Positions 50,062-60,422 of a stretch of DNA of 64,000 bases are shown in pieces (positions within the stretch are counted from its first letter, which is position 1; every line of letters starts with the position of its first letter). Both the position numbers and the translations under genes were made by a program. The DNA is taken from contig LNEE01000062.1 of the NCBI GenBank assembly GCA_001464895.1, positions 128,333-192,332 on the forward strand. The letters are read 5' to 3'. The notes beneath the pieces are model-generated. The model was not told the DNA's origin. It saw only the letters and a program-made list of their open reading frames with translations, and did not search any database. The stretch comes from Betaproteobacteria bacterium Ga0077532 (GTDB lineage: Bacteria > Pseudomonadota > Gammaproteobacteria > Burkholderiales > Ga0077523).

Positions 50062-52065
50062 TCAGCGCAGCACCGACTCTGCCGCTTCCGTCACGTGCGC
50101 CGCGGTGAAGCCGAACAGTTCGAAGAGCGCGCCTGCAGGCGCCGATTCGCCGAAGCGGTCCATGCCGACGACGGCACCTTCGAGACCCACGTACTTGCGC
50201 CAGAAATCGGAGATGCCGGCCTCGATCGCGACACGCGGCACGCCACGGGGCAGCACGGCTTCCCGCCACGCCGCGGGCTGTCGATCGAACACCGTGGTGG
50301 AGGGCATCGACACGACGCGTGCGAAGACGCCCTTCGCAGCAAGTAGCTCCCGCGCCGACATCGCCAACGCCACCTCCGATCCGGTGGCGATCAGGATGAC
50401 GGCGGGCTTGCCGCCGGACGCTTCCGCGAGGACATAGCCACCCTTGGCGACGTCGGCGACCTGGGTTGCCGTGCGGGACTGGTGCGGCAGATTCTGGCGG
50501 GAGAGCAGGAGGCTGGTGGGGCCATCCGCACGCTCCACGGACGCACGCCACGCGGCGGCAGTCTCGACGGCGTCGCACGGACGCCAGACATCCATCTGCG
50601 GAATCATCCGCAGTGTCGCGGCGTGCTCCACCGGCTGGTGCGTGGGCCCATCCTCGCCCAGGCCGATGGAGTCGTGCGTGAACACATACACCACCCGGAG
50701 CTTCATGAGCGCGGCGAGACGCAGGGCGTTCCGGGCGTAGTCGCTGAACACGAGGAACGTCCCGCCGTAGGGAATGAATCCGCCGTGCAGCGTGAGGCCG
50801 TTCATGATCGCGGCCATCGCGAACTCACGCACGCCGTAGAACAGGTAGTTGCCGCCCTGGCCCCGCTTGACGCCCTTGGAACCCGACCACAGGGTGAGAT
50901 TGGAACCGGCCAGATCCGCAGAACCGCCGAGCAGTTCGGGCAGCGCGGGGGCAAGACCTTCGATCGCGTTCTGCGACGCCTTGCGCGTGGCGATCGTCTC
51001 GCCCTTGGCGTCGACCCCGGCCACGAAGGCGTCCGCGGTGGCCTGCCAGTTGGTCGGCAGCGCTCCGCCGATCCGTCGCAAGAACTCGCCGGCCTCCGCG
51101 GGATGGGCAGTGGCGTAGGCAGCGAACCGCTTCGTCCAGTCGGCCTGGACTTCGGCTCCCTTCGCGCGGGCGTCCCAGGCCTGGCGGATATCGTCCGGGA
51201 TCTCGAACGGCGGATGCGTCCACCCGAGCGCCGCGCGCGTCGCCGCGATCTCGTCGGCACCCAGAGGCGCGCCGTGCACGCTGCCCGTGTTCGCCTTCTT
51301 GGGGGATCCCTTGCCGATGATCGTCTTGCAGCAGATGAGGACCGGTCGGTCGGTCACGGCACGCGCCGCCCGGATCGCGGCGTCGACCGCATCTGGATCG
51401 TGTCCGTCGACTGCAGGGATCACGTGCCAGCCGTAGGCGGCAAAGCGCGCCGGGGTGTCGTCGGTGAACCAGTGCTCCATCGTCGACTTCTCGGAGTCGA
51501 TCGAGATGTGGTTGTCGTCGTAGACGGCGACGAGCTTCGAGAGTCCGAGCGTGCCGGCGAGCGAGCACGCTTCGTGGGAGATGCCCTCCATCAGGCAGCC
51601 ATCGCCGAGAAAGACCCAGGTGCGGTGATCGACGATCGTGTGTCCGGGGCGATTGAACTCGGCGGCGAGCAACTGCTCCGCGATGGCCATGCCGACAGCG
51701 CCGGCGATGCCCTGACCCAGCGGGCCGGTGGTGATCTCGACGCCGGGGGTCATGCCGACTTCCGGATGCCCGGGCGTCATGGAGTGGAGCTGACGGAAGT
51801 TCTTCAGCTCGTCGATGGGCAGCGCATATCCGGTGAGGTGCAGCAGGCCGTAGAGGAGCATCGAGCCGTGCCCGTTCGAGAGGACGAAGCGATCGCGGTC
51901 GGGCCAGCGTGGATCTGCGGGGTTGTGCTTCAGGTGGCGGCGCCACAGGACCTCGGCGATGTCGGCCATGCCCATCGGCATGCCGGGGTGGCCGGAATTG
52001 GCCTTCTGAACGGCGTCCATGGCCAGGACGCGCAGTGCGTTGGCCAGTTCGGTGGTGGTTGCCAT
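50062..52065 (-). CDS. tkt: Transketolase
   Basis: TPP enzyme moving two-carbon units between sugar phosphates in the pentose phosphate pathway (and the Calvin cycle where present). It has 667 residues. Seen are [19 protein letters not shown], the TPP/Mg motif [32 protein letters not shown], and the pyrimidine-part motif [36 protein letters not shown]. The ATG at 52065 gives the normal N-terminus [12 protein letters not shown]; the frame is open 31 codons upstream without support. A minus-strand TAGAAT box at 52142-52137 may be its -10 element. Confidence 0.96.
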   Translation of the reverse strand: MATTTELANALRVLAMDAVQKANSGHPGMPMGMADIAEVLWRRHLKHNPADPRWPDRDRFVLSNGHGSMLLYGLLHLTGYALPIDELKNFRQLHSMTPGHPEVGMTPGVEITTGPLGQGIAGAVGMAIAEQLLAAEFNRPGHTIVDHRTWVFLGDGCLMEGISHEACSLAGTLGLSKLVAVYDDNHISIDSEKSTMEHWFTDDTPARFAAYGWHVIPAVDGHDPDAVDAAIRAARAVTDRPVLICCKTIIGKGSPKKANTGSVHGAPLGADEIAATRAALGWTHPPFEIPDDIRQAWDARAKGAEVQADWTKRFAAYATAHPAEAGEFLRRIGGALPTNWQATADAFVAGVDAKGETIATRKASQNAIEGLAPALPELLGGSADLAGSNLTLWSGSKGVKRGQGGNYLFYGVREFAMAAIMNGLTLHGGFIPYGGTFLVFSDYARNALRLAALMKLRVVYVFTHDSIGLGEDGPTHQPVEHAATLRMIPQMDVWRPCDAVETAAAWRASVERADGPTSLLLSRQNLPHQSRTATQVADVAKGGYVLAEASGGKPAVILIATGSEVALAMSARELLAAKGVFARVVSMPSTTVFDRQPAAWREAVLPRGVPRVAIEAGISDFWRKYVGLEGAVVGMDRFGESAPAGALFELFGFTAAHVTEAAESVLR

Positions 52066-52215
52066 GGCGGATATCCGAGGTCTCTGAGGATGGGGGCCCT
52101 GCCGGGATCTGCGGGGCAGGAGCAAACGAGGGCGCGATTCTAATCCGGTTGGCGTCACAAGCCCTGCACCCGCAGGCGCGGGACAGCGTGGAATGCCTGG
52201 CGGGCCGGGGCCTCG

Positions 52216-53484
52216 CTACGGTTCCGCCCTGCGCGGCAGGACGACGCCAAGCTGCTTCAGCTTTCGATAGAGGTGCGTGCGCTCGAGCCCGACGCGATCG
52301 GCGACGCGGCTCATGTTCCCGCCTTCGCGAGCGATGTGATATTCGAAGTACGCCCGCTCGAACGCATCGCGCGCATCGCGAAGCGCCACATCGAGCGAGA
52401 GGCCTCCCAGCACGCCGACGGGAGCAGCCTTCTCGAGCGTCTCGAGGGCACCGCCGACATCGGCGTGGCCGATGTCGGCGCCGGCTGCGAGCAGGGCCGC
52501 GGACTTCACGACGCTCTGCAACTGGGCGAGGTTGCCGGGCCAGGGTTGCATCCGCAGTGCGTTGAGCGCCGCCGTCGTGAAGGTGCGCGGCGGAATCTCC
52601 TTCGCCTCCACCATGCGTTCGAGCAGAGCACCCGCCATTCCCGGCACGTCGTCCGGATGCTCGCGGAGCGGCGGCACCCGCAGGGTCACCGTCGCGAGCG
52701 CCGAATAGAGCCGTGCATCGAAGTCGCCTTCCGCGACGCGCTGCGCGAGGGAGGGATGTGCTGTCGCGATCAGCCGGGTGTTGCATTGGTCGAGGAACGG
52801 CAGCCTGGCGAGCAGCGAGCGCTGGGAGTCGCGGCCGAGCCGATCGACGCCACGCAGGAACAGGGTGCCCTCGGCCGCCTGGGCGAGGGCACCGGCCGCG
52901 GCGTCCTGCAGGAACCCTTCGTCATCGGGCGCGGCCCAGGGTGTGTTCTGCCGATGCAGGAAGCGGGCGCAGAGATCCTCCCCGCTGCCCGGTTCGGCCA
53001 TGAGGAGGACTGGTGCCCGCAGGTCGCGGGCACGCTCGAGCCGGGTCTTGAGATCGACGATGACCGGCGCGCCCCCCAGCACCGCGAGCGAGTACGCAGG
53101 CACGCCGGTCGGGGAAGGGCCAGGTTGTGCCAGTGCCTTGCCCACGGTGGCGAGCAGCTTCTGCAGTGCGATCGGCTTCTCGAGGAATGCGTAGGCACCG
53201 ATGCGCGTGGCCTCGACGGCGGTCTCGATGGTCCCGTGCCCGGACATCATCACCACGGGCATCGTGAGCTGGCCCTTCGAGCCCCACTCCTTCAGCAGCG
53301 TGATGCCGTCGGTGTCGGGCATCCAGATGTCGAGCAACACGAGATCCGGTCGCGCACGGCCGCGCCAGTGCCGCGCCTCGGCCGCGTTCTGGGCGAGCCT
53401 GACGTCGTAGCCCTCGTCCGACAGGATCTCGGACAACAGCTCCCGGATGCCGACCTCGTCGTCCACCACCAGTATCTGACTCAT
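52216..53484 (-). CDS. ntrX: NtrX-type response regulator with degenerate AAA+ domain
   Basis: 422 residues. Receiver with D52 (LLDIWMPDTDG) and SGHGTIETAVEATRIGAYAFLEKP; central AAA+-like domain (about 135-345); Fis-type HTH at the end (NMSRVADRVGLERTHLYRKLKQLGV). The central domain is eroded: Walker A reads AEPGSGED (163-170) with Glu in place of the Lys, Walker B reads TLFLRG instead of LFLDE, and the GAFTGA sigma-54 contact loop is missing. It probably regulates as a DNA-binding protein without driving sigma-54. The ATG at 53484 is chosen by the family start MSQILVVDDE; the kinase partner lies 93 bases upstream. Confidence 0.88.
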   Translation of the reverse strand: MSQILVVDDEVGIRELLSEILSDEGYDVRLAQNAAEARHWRGRARPDLVLLDIWMPDTDGITLLKEWGSKGQLTMPVVMMSGHGTIETAVEATRIGAYAFLEKPIALQKLLATVGKALAQPGPSPTGVPAYSLAVLGGAPVIVDLKTRLERARDLRAPVLLMAEPGSGEDLCARFLHRQNTPWAAPDDEGFLQDAAAGALAQAAEGTLFLRGVDRLGRDSQRSLLARLPFLDQCNTRLIATAHPSLAQRVAEGDFDARLYSALATVTLRVPPLREHPDDVPGMAGALLERMVEAKEIPPRTFTTAALNALRMQPWPGNLAQLQSVVKSAALLAAGADIGHADVGGALETLEKAAPVGVLGGLSLDVALRDARDAFERAYFEYHIAREGGNMSRVADRVGLERTHLYRKLKQLGVVLPRRAEP

Positions 53485-53577
53485 GATTCCCGCAACCTCG
53501 AATGTGTCGGCAGACAGCGAGGAAGCTCTCGGAGCATTCCCGCGGAACCACCGGAACGGCAAGATTTCGTCATGTCG

Positions 53578-55770
53578 TCACGCTCTCGCATTCACCACGC
53601 GCGGTGCCGCCGGCACTTGCGGCAGGATGACGCTCACGCGCGCACCGCCGGCCACCAGATTCTCGAGATGGATGAGGCCGCCGTGTTCTTCGACGATCTT
53701 CTTGACGATGGCAAGGCCGAGCCCGGTGCCCTTGGCCTTGGTCGTCACGTAGGGTTCGAACGGTCGCGACAGGAAATCGGGGGGAAAGCCGGCACCGTTG
53801 TCGGCGACGCGCAATGCGACACCACCTTCCGCGCGCTCGACGTGCACGGTAATGCGGGGCATGGTCACGGACCCGACGGCGTCCTCGGCATTGCGCACCA
53901 GGTTGTGGATCACCTGTCGCAGCTTCGCCGCATCGCCCATCACGGCATCCAGCCCCGGCTCGATGCGCACGACGATGGCGGCACCCACCGATTCGTAGAG
54001 CCCCAGCACTTCGCGCGTGAGCGCGCCGAGATCGAGACTGAGCAATGTGGCGTCCGGAGAGCGGGCGTACTGACTGAAGGTGTCGACCATCGCCTTCAGG
54101 GCCATGACCTGGTTGACGATGGTCTGCGTGAGGCGCGACAGCATGTCGCCGTCACCGGCTTCCAGCTTCGGATGCAGGCGCTGCTGGAGCCGCTCGGCGG
54201 AAAGCTGGATGGGAGTCAGCGGATTCTTGATCTCGTGCGCCAGGCGGCGCGCGACCTCTCCCCACGCCGCCTGGCGCTGAGCGCGTAGCAGGTTGGTGAT
54301 GTCGTCGAACACCACCACGTAGCCATCCGTGGCGCCTTGCTGGGCGATGGCCGAGGCGCGCACGAGCAGGGTGAGTTCGCCGTCTTCGGCCCCGTAGACA
54401 ACCTCCCGTTCCCAGAGCCGCTCGAGCGGGCGCGACAGCGCTTCCGAGAGCGGTGCGGCGATCGCGGCGAGCCGGGCATCGGCGCGGATCCATTCGTCCA
54501 CGGGCAATCCGACCAGACCTTCCAGCGTGCGACCGAGGATGCGGTGGGCGGCCGGGTTGGCGGACCGCAGCCGGCGATCGGCATCGAGCGAGATCACGCC
54601 AGCCGACAGATTGGCGAGGATGCTCTCGAGCGACGCCTTCGCTGCTTCGAGTTCGGACTGGTACTTCTGCGAGGCGCCCTGCGCCTCACCCAGCTCCCGG
54701 GTCATCGCGTTGAACGATCCCGTGAGAATGCCGAGTTCGTCATAGCTCTTCACGGACTGCCGCTCGCGAAAGTCGCCCTGGGCCACGGCGCGGGTGCCCT
54801 CTGCCAGCACCCCGAGCGGAGCCGACAGCCGCTGGCTGAAATAGATGGCGAGCAGCAGGGCGAAGAACAACGAGAGCAGGAGTGCCAGGGTGAGCGAGAG
54901 TGCATAGAGCCGCTTCAGACCCGGTCGGAAATACGACAGCTCCTGATACTCCGCATAGGCGTTCTGGACGAACTCGGCGTCGCGAGCGATGTCGTCGCGG
55001 ACCTTCTGGACGAGCTGGAGTGCCTCGATCTCGCCATCGCGGATGTTCACCGGCACGAGCACCCGCAACAGCAGACCCCGCCGCGCGTCGACCAGGATGC
55101 GACTGTTCGATTTCTGGACGCGGATGTCGCGCAGCACCTCGTTCGACGGCATGACGGGCGCCAGGCTGTCCTTCTCCTCGCTGGAGTACACGAGCACGCG
55201 GCCGGCGTGATCGAACACGGCCGCTTCCTGCACGGCAGCCTGTTCGCGCAGCGTGTTGATCACGGCGCGCTGCTGCTGCGGCGTGCCATCCGAGAGCGCC
55301 AGCGCCATCGCGTCGGCCTTCGTGCGGAGATCCGTCAGCATGGTGTCGAGCGTGGTGCGACCGAGGGCGAGTCCACCTTCCAGGGCCTTCTCGACCCGTA
55401 CGTCGAACCAGGTGTCGATGGAGCGCGTGAGGAACTGCACCGACACTGCATACACGAGCGCGCCGGGCAGAATGGCCACCAGTGAGAACAGGAGGACCAG
55501 GCGAAGCGAGAGCTTGGAGCCGAACACGCGCTGCTTCAGGCGATGACGCAGCGCGAGCAGTTGCTGCCCGGTCACGAGCATCAGCACGAGCACGAGGGCC
55601 ACACTCGCTCCCAGCAGCCACGTCAGCTGACCGGCGAGGAGCGGCGTGTTGCTGCTGGCCGTCGAGAGCAGGTAGAGCATCACCGCTCCGCACGCGGCGA
55701 TCACGGCCGTCATGACGGTGCCACTCCGGGTGAGGAGGGTCGTGCGCCATTGCCAGAACGACCCGCTCAC
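53578..55770 (-). CDS. ntrY: NtrY-type sensor histidine kinase
   Basis: 730 residues. Membrane segments at about 17-40, 44-70, 86-113 and 288-315; the large loop between the third and fourth would be periplasmic. Then HAMP (about 316-370), PAS (about 378-490), HisKA with the His in RRLAHEIKNPLTPIQLSAERL (about 505-530) and HATPase (VADNGAGFPPDFLSRPFEPYVTTKAKGTGLGLAIVKKIV). That arrangement is the NtrY layout; it pairs with the regulator downstream. It starts at GTG 55770, overlapping the DUF4390 stop. The kinase motifs are all intact, in contrast to its partner's ATPase. Confidence 0.92.
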   Translation of the reverse strand: MSGSFWQWRTTLLTRSGTVMTAVIAACGAVMLYLLSTASSNTPLLAGQLTWLLGASVALVLVLMLVTGQQLLALRHRLKQRVFGSKLSLRLVLLFSLVAILPGALVYAVSVQFLTRSIDTWFDVRVEKALEGGLALGRTTLDTMLTDLRTKADAMALALSDGTPQQQRAVINTLREQAAVQEAAVFDHAGRVLVYSSEEKDSLAPVMPSNEVLRDIRVQKSNSRILVDARRGLLLRVLVPVNIRDGEIEALQLVQKVRDDIARDAEFVQNAYAEYQELSYFRPGLKRLYALSLTLALLLSLFFALLLAIYFSQRLSAPLGVLAEGTRAVAQGDFRERQSVKSYDELGILTGSFNAMTRELGEAQGASQKYQSELEAAKASLESILANLSAGVISLDADRRLRSANPAAHRILGRTLEGLVGLPVDEWIRADARLAAIAAPLSEALSRPLERLWEREVVYGAEDGELTLLVRASAIAQQGATDGYVVVFDDITNLLRAQRQAAWGEVARRLAHEIKNPLTPIQLSAERLQQRLHPKLEAGDGDMLSRLTQTIVNQVMALKAMVDTFSQYARSPDATLLSLDLGALTREVLGLYESVGAAIVVRIEPGLDAVMGDAAKLRQVIHNLVRNAEDAVGSVTMPRITVHVERAEGGVALRVADNGAGFPPDFLSRPFEPYVTTKAKGTGLGLAIVKKIVEEHGGLIHLENLVAGGARVSVILPQVPAAPRVVNARA

Positions 55771-56417
55771 GGCTTCACCGTCCAGCGGTACCAGTCGGAC
55801 GACAGGTTCCAGGTCTTGGAACCGATCGAGGAGATCTGGAAGGGCTTGGGGAGTTGCGCAGTGTCCAGCCGCAGGCGGATCTGGGCGGTGTAGACCTGTG
55901 AAGGTTCCAGCTGATCCCGCATGGCGATCTGCTGCCCCCGCACCCGGCCCATGAGGGCCAGGGCTTCGGAGAGCGTCTCGAACGTGAGCGTGAGGCCGCC
56001 CGTGGCGAGCCGGTAGTGGCGCGTGAGCGCGCTGTAGCTCAGCCGATAGCGCTGCTCGAAAGCGCTGATGGTCTTGTTCCAGAGGTTGAGGAAGTACCAG
56101 CGCTCGTAGAGCAGTTCGAACTCGGTGACGAAGTGCAGCGTCACGCCGCGCTGGAGGGCGTCCTCCAAGGTGTCGCCAAGGTCGACCTGGAAGGTCGCGT
56201 CGAGCAGGAGAGCGGCTTCGGCGTTCGCCGTGATCTCGGCGGACCGGATATGCAATCCGGGTTCATCGGCCAGAAGCAGCCCAGCCGCAAGGCTCAGCCA
56301 GAAGGCGAAAAGGATTCGCCAGACTCGGACGCCGGCCGCCCGGGCCCCTCCACGCAGGCCGACGACAGGAGGATCCCGGACCGGATCTACAACTGGCGGT
56401 GGGGCGGGGGCGATCAC
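55767..56417 (-). CDS. DUF4390 family exported protein
   Basis: 216 residues. It starts with a Pro-rich stretch, then a hydrophobic segment (ILFAFWLSLAAGLLLAD) that is likely a signal peptide or anchor, followed by the DUF4390 body: GLHIRSAEITANAEAALLLDATFQVDLGDTLEDALQRGVTLHFVTEFEL and YRLSYSALTRHYRL. The family has no assigned function but is regularly found between rsmB and ntrY in betaproteobacteria, as here. The start GTG at 56417 lies four bases after the rsmB stop; a later GTG just before the hydrophobic segment is an alternative. The stop overlaps the ntrY start. Confidence 0.82.
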   Translation of the reverse strand: MIAPAPPPVVDPVRDPPVVGLRGGARAAGVRVWRILFAFWLSLAAGLLLADEPGLHIRSAEITANAEAALLLDATFQVDLGDTLEDALQRGVTLHFVTEFELLYERWYFLNLWNKTISAFEQRYRLSYSALTRHYRLATGGLTLTFETLSEALALMGRVRGQQIAMRDQLEPSQVYTAQIRLRLDTAQLPKPFQISSIGSKTWNLSSDWYRWTVKP

Positions 56418-56421
56418 AGTG

Positions 56422-57666
56422 TCAGGGGACCCTCTTTCCGAGCAGCGCGTAGAAGAAGCCGTCGTGCCCGGCATCGGGTAGCAGACAGCCGTCGGCCGAG
56501 GGCAGGCCTGTGGCAGGCAACCTGCGGGCGTCGTCCCGACCCCTCAGGAAGGCATCGACCACCTCGGCGTTTTCTTCGCGAAACACCGAACATGTGACGT
56601 AGAGCAATGTACCACCCGGTTCGAGCACCTGCCAAAGCGCGGTCAGCAACGCACGCTGAGTTGCGGCGAAAGAGGCGATGTCTCCAGGGCGCCGCAGCCA
56701 GCGGGCATCGGGATGACGCCGGACGATGCCCGACCCCGAACATGGAGCATCGAGCAGTACGCGCTGGAAGGGTTCACCGTCCCACCAGTCACGCACGCGG
56801 GCGGCGTCTGCGGCGATGCAGCGGGCGTCCAGGCCCAGCCGAACGAAGTTGCGACGCGCGTCGTCCAGCCGCGACGGGTCGGCATCGAGCGCGGTGAGCT
56901 GGATGGCGGCACTTTCGAGCAGGTGGGCGGCTTTGCCCCCGGGCGCGGCGCAGGCATCGAGGACCCGCATGCCGTCGCTCGGGGCGAGCAACCTGGCCGC
57001 CCACTGCGCCCCTGCGTCCTGGACGGAGACCAGGCCTTCCTGGAAACCCGGGAGGCGCCGGACTGGCACCGGCTTCGGCAGCAGCAGCGCCGCGGGGGCG
57101 ACATCGACGGACTCGATACCGTCCGCCGCCAGGCGCTCTCGGTAGTCGGCAAGCGTCGTGCGCCGGAGATTGGGACGGACGGCCATCGGGGGATGGGAGA
57201 GTCCGGCTGCCAGGATGGCTTCGGCAGCGTCGGGATACTCGGCGCGGAGGCGATCGATCCACCAGGCGGGATGCGACCAGCGGCCCTCGGGATCCTGCCG
57301 TGCCTGGGCGACCAGCTGGTCGCGCTCGCGCAGGAACCGGCGCAGGGCGGCATTCACGAATGCGGCGGCTCGCTCGAACCCCATTGCTCGCGCCGCGGCG
57401 ACGGCCTGGTCCACGACCGTGTACGGCGCAGCCCGCGTGTGCTGCAGCTGATACAGACCGACTGACAGCAATGCCTCGAGTCCCGGCTCGGCCACACCGC
57501 GGGGCGCGAGCGATCGTAGGATGACGCGTTGGGTGCCGAGGTGCCGAAGGGTGCCGTAGGTGAGGTCTCGCACCATGGCGTCTGTTTCGCCTGCGGCATA
57601 GGCGAGACTGTGGCCGGAAATGACCTCGGCGACGCGGCCTGCGGCCGTGCGTTGTGCGTCCTTCAA
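56422..57666 (-). CDS. rsmB: 16S rRNA m5C967 methyltransferase
   Basis: SAM enzyme that methylates C967 of 16S rRNA. It has 414 residues. The N-terminal NusB-like helical domain (about 1-140: VRDLTYGTLRHLG, LLSVGLYQLQHTRAAPYTVVDQAVAAARAMG) is followed by a Rossmann domain with VLDACAAPGGKAAHLLE, LLDAPCSGSGIVRRHPDARW and the catalytic Cys in YVTCSVFREEN. The start appears to be TTG at 57666, nine bases after the fmt stop; no ATG is available before the conserved region. It is part of the def-fmt-rsmB run. Confidence 0.93.
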   Translation of the reverse strand: MKDAQRTAAGRVAEVISGHSLAYAAGETDAMVRDLTYGTLRHLGTQRVILRSLAPRGVAEPGLEALLSVGLYQLQHTRAAPYTVVDQAVAAARAMGFERAAAFVNAALRRFLRERDQLVAQARQDPEGRWSHPAWWIDRLRAEYPDAAEAILAAGLSHPPMAVRPNLRRTTLADYRERLAADGIESVDVAPAALLLPKPVPVRRLPGFQEGLVSVQDAGAQWAARLLAPSDGMRVLDACAAPGGKAAHLLESAAIQLTALDADPSRLDDARRNFVRLGLDARCIAADAARVRDWWDGEPFQRVLLDAPCSGSGIVRRHPDARWLRRPGDIASFAATQRALLTALWQVLEPGGTLLYVTCSVFREENAEVVDAFLRGRDDARRLPATGLPSADGCLLPDAGHDGFFYALLGKRVP

Positions 57667-57675
57667 GCGGCTGAC

Positions 57676-58629
57676 CTAGGAGGACACCGGGACGAAACGC
57701 TCGCCCGGTGCGATTGCGCATCCCTGGAGGAAAGTCCGGACGGGCTGTCGCCGGCCGCCGGGGCGCTGCAGTTCCGTGAGCATCAATGCCGTGCCGCCAG
57801 CACAGGCGACCAGGATGCCATCCGAATCGGCGGCGATCACTTCGCCCGGGACCTTGTCGGCACGGCCGGGCGACGGATGAGCACCCCAGATCTTCACGGG
57901 TTCGCCACGCAGGGTCGTGCCGGCTCCGGGCGATGGATCGAATGCTCGTACCTGGCGGTGGACGACATCGGCGCTGACGGCCCAGTCCACGACGGCGTCT
58001 TCGCGGCGGATCTTGCGGGCGTAGGTGATGCCGTCGACGGGCTGCGGCATCGGTTGTGGGGTGCCCTGTTCCAGGTCGGCCAAGGTTTGCAGGAGGAGGT
58101 CGGCGCCCAATGCGGCGAGCCGGTCGTGCAGGGTGCCCGTCGTGTCGTCGGGAAGGATGGGAACGCTGGCCCGTCGGTACACGGGTCCGGTGTCGAGGCC
58201 CTCTTCCATGCGCATGATGCACACACCGGTTTCCGCGTCGCCTGCGAGCAGCGCCCGGTGAATCGGCGCGGCGCCCCGCCAGCGCGGCAGGAGCGACGCA
58301 TGGATGTTCAAGCAACCGCGGGGGAACATGGACAGGATGGTCAGCGGCAGCAGCAGCCCGTACGCAGCAACGACCATGAGGTCGGCCCCGGCCGTGCGAA
58401 GGAGCGCTTCGGCCGCCGAATCCCGAAGTGTCGACGGCTGTGCCACGGCGAGTCCGTGCTCGAGCGCGAGGGTCTTCACCTCGCTCGCCACGAGCTTCAT
58501 GCCCCGTCCGGCGGGGCGGTCGGGTTGGGTGAGAACCAGCGGAATGTCATGACCCGCCTCGACGAGTCGCTGGAGTGCAATGGCGGCAAATCGCGGCGTA
58601 CCGGCAAAAACGAGCCGCACCCGGGTCAT
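57676..58629 (-). CDS. fmt: Methionyl-tRNA formyltransferase
   Basis: Formylates initiator Met-tRNA using 10-formyl-THF. It has 317 residues. Motifs are [32 protein letters not shown], and the catalytic region [26 protein letters not shown] (Asn, His and later Asp), then [16 protein letters not shown]. The C-terminal OB-like domain is intact. The ATG at 58629 overlaps the def stop (ATGA). The frame extends far upstream over def but only as shadow. Confidence 0.96.
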   Translation of the reverse strand: MTRVRLVFAGTPRFAAIALQRLVEAGHDIPLVLTQPDRPAGRGMKLVASEVKTLALEHGLAVAQPSTLRDSAAEALLRTAGADLMVVAAYGLLLPLTILSMFPRGCLNIHASLLPRWRGAAPIHRALLAGDAETGVCIMRMEEGLDTGPVYRRASVPILPDDTTGTLHDRLAALGADLLLQTLADLEQGTPQPMPQPVDGITYARKIRREDAVVDWAVSADVVHRQVRAFDPSPGAGTTLRGEPVKIWGAHPSPGRADKVPGEVIAADSDGILVACAGGTALMLTELQRPGGRRQPVRTFLQGCAIAPGERFVPVSS

Positions 58630-59129
58630 CCCGTCTGCCGCTGCTGCTTGCGCAACTTCGCGGCGATGCGGTTCTGTTTCAGACGGGAGAGGTAGTCGAC
58701 GAAGACCCGACCCTTGAGGTGGTCCATCTCGTGCTGGATGCACACCGAAAGCAGGCCCGTGGCTTCGAAGTCGAAGGCTTTTCCGTCTGCATCGAAGGCT
58801 CGACCCCGTATGTGCTCGAAGCGCGGGACACGGTCGTAGACGCCCGGGACGGACAGGCAACCTTCCTCCAGTGCGGACTCGCCATCCCCTTCGATGAGCA
58901 CCGGATTCACGAACACCCGAAGGTCGTCGTGCTCGTCGGAGACGTCGGCCACCAGGACCTGCCGGTGCACATCGACCTGGGTGGCGGCAAGCCCTACCCC
59001 AGGTGCTGCGTACATCGTCTCGGCAAGATCACGGACGAGTTCCCGCAGGTTCTCGTCGAAGGATCGGACGGGTTCGGCCACCTTGTGGAGGCGCGGATCT
59101 GGGTATTGGAGGATTTGCAGGATCGCCAT
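58626..59129 (-). CDS. def: Peptide deformylase
   Basis: Metal hydrolase removing the formyl group from nascent peptides. It has 167 residues. The three family motifs are [18 protein letters not shown] (metal ligand C91) and QHEMDHLKG (H133, E134, H137), all complete. The ATG at 59129 gives [16 protein letters not shown], the standard start. It is first in the def-fmt-rsmB-DUF4390-ntrY-ntrX run and is divergent from the LysM gene across an AT-rich 113-base gap that should carry both promoters. Confidence 0.96.
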   Translation of the reverse strand: MAILQILQYPDPRLHKVAEPVRSFDENLRELVRDLAETMYAAPGVGLAATQVDVHRQVLVADVSDEHDDLRVFVNPVLIEGDGESALEEGCLSVPGVYDRVPRFEHIRGRAFDADGKAFDFEATGLLSVCIQHEMDHLKGRVFVDYLSRLKQNRIAAKLRKQQRQTG

Positions 59130-59242
59130 AAATGCTTGCTTACTTAGACTATTACGCTCAAAATCTAATCCAGAATATAGGTAAATCCCGTTACCGTGCG
59201 GATTCTCGGGGGGATTTGCCTCGTACCTTGGTGGGGGCTGTG
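59130..59242. promoter_or_regulatory. Divergent promoter region between def and the LysM gene
   Basis: The first 60 bases are clearly AT-richer than the rest of the window. For the plus strand TTGCTT (59136-59141) and CAAAAT (59159-59164) have a 17-base spacing and could form a sigma-70 promoter. A second box GAATATAGG follows near 59173-59181. The exact starts cannot be fixed. Confidence 0.5.
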
Positions 59243-60403
59243 ATGCGCAATTCAATCATATCGACGCTCGCCGGGCTAACGCTCGTGGCGTTGTCAGTGT
59301 CCGCACCGAGGGCGGAAGACGCTCCCATGGAGCTTCAGGACAACCCGCCGGAACGCTACGTCGTCACCCGCGGGGACACGCTGTGGGGAATTTCCAAGCG
59401 CTATCTGAAGAACCCGTGGCGCTGGCCAGACCTCTGGGGCATGAACAAGGAGGAGGTTCGCAACCCTCATCTGATCTACCCCGGCAATGTGCTCGTGTTC
59501 GACACGTCCTCGGGCCAACCAAGACTGCGGCTCGAAGGCGACGGTCCGGGTGGACTCGCGGAGATTGCCAAAGGAACGGGCGTCGGGAGCACCGTCAAGC
59601 TGTCACCTCGCGTGCGCAGTGAGCAGCTCAGCGGCACTGCGGTGAAGAGCATATCGGCTTCTGTCATCAATCCCTTCCTGAATCGCCCGCTCATCGTTGC
59701 GCCCGACCAGTTCGAACAGGCTCCGCGCATCATCGCGACCCCGGAGAACCGGGTGCTCGTGGGTGATGGAGACATCGCCTACGTCGAGGGGATCGGCAAG
59801 GACAGCCCCCCTCTCTGGCAGGTATATCGCCCCAGCAAGCCGCTGATCGATCCTTTCACCAAAGAGGTTCTCGGCTTCGAGGTGCTGTATCTGGCCGACG
59901 CGCAGGTCCGCGACTATGGTGGCGTGTCCACGGTGAAGATCCTGCGGGCGCGCCAGGAGGTCGGCGTCGGGGATCGGCTCGTACTCTCCCCACCATCGGA
60001 TGTGCTTGCCTACGTGCCGCGGGCAGCGACGGCCTCCCAGGAAGGTCATGTGATCTCGGCGCCGGACACGGTCATTTCCGAGATCGGTCAGCAGCAGATC
60101 ATCGTCCTCAACGTGGGCGCACGGAACGGCGTGGAAACCGGTCAGGTGTTCGCGCTGTACCGTTCCGGCATCGTTTCGACTCCGAGACGCCTGCCATCGA
60201 GCACTTCGAACGATCCCCATCGCGCGGAGATCGTCACCGTGCAATCGGAATTCGATCCGAAGATGCAAGGTGGGCCGGTCACGCTCCCCGATGAACGCTA
60301 CGGAGTCACCTTCGTGTTCCGCGTCTTCGAGAAGGTCTCGTACGCGCTCGTCATGAATGCCGCTCGCCCGGTGAATCTGATGGATCGGGTGAAGGCGCCC
60401 TGA
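59243..60403 (+). CDS. LysM-domain exported protein
   Basis: 386 residues. Signal peptide ([22 protein letters not shown]) and one LysM domain at about 37-85 ([19 protein letters not shown] and [11 protein letters not shown]), which binds peptidoglycan. The remaining 300 residues are a conserved but unnamed region rich in beta strands ([52 protein letters not shown]). Family members often lie just before dprA and after def on the opposite strand in betaproteobacteria. ATG at 59243 has GGTGGGGG upstream. It probably helps attach or shape the cell wall. Confidence 0.88.
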   Translation: MRNSIISTLAGLTLVALSVSAPRAEDAPMELQDNPPERYVVTRGDTLWGISKRYLKNPWRWPDLWGMNKEEVRNPHLIYPGNVLVFDTSSGQPRLRLEGDGPGGLAEIAKGTGVGSTVKLSPRVRSEQLSGTAVKSISASVINPFLNRPLIVAPDQFEQAPRIIATPENRVLVGDGDIAYVEGIGKDSPPLWQVYRPSKPLIDPFTKEVLGFEVLYLADAQVRDYGGVSTVKILRARQEVGVGDRLVLSPPSDVLAYVPRAATASQEGHVISAPDTVISEIGQQQIIVLNVGARNGVETGQVFALYRSGIVSTPRRLPSSTSNDPHRAEIVTVQSEFDPKMQGGPVTLPDERYGVTFVFRVFEKVSYALVMNAARPVNLMDRVKAP

Positions 60404-60422
60404 CCGCTGGTCAGGGCATCGT

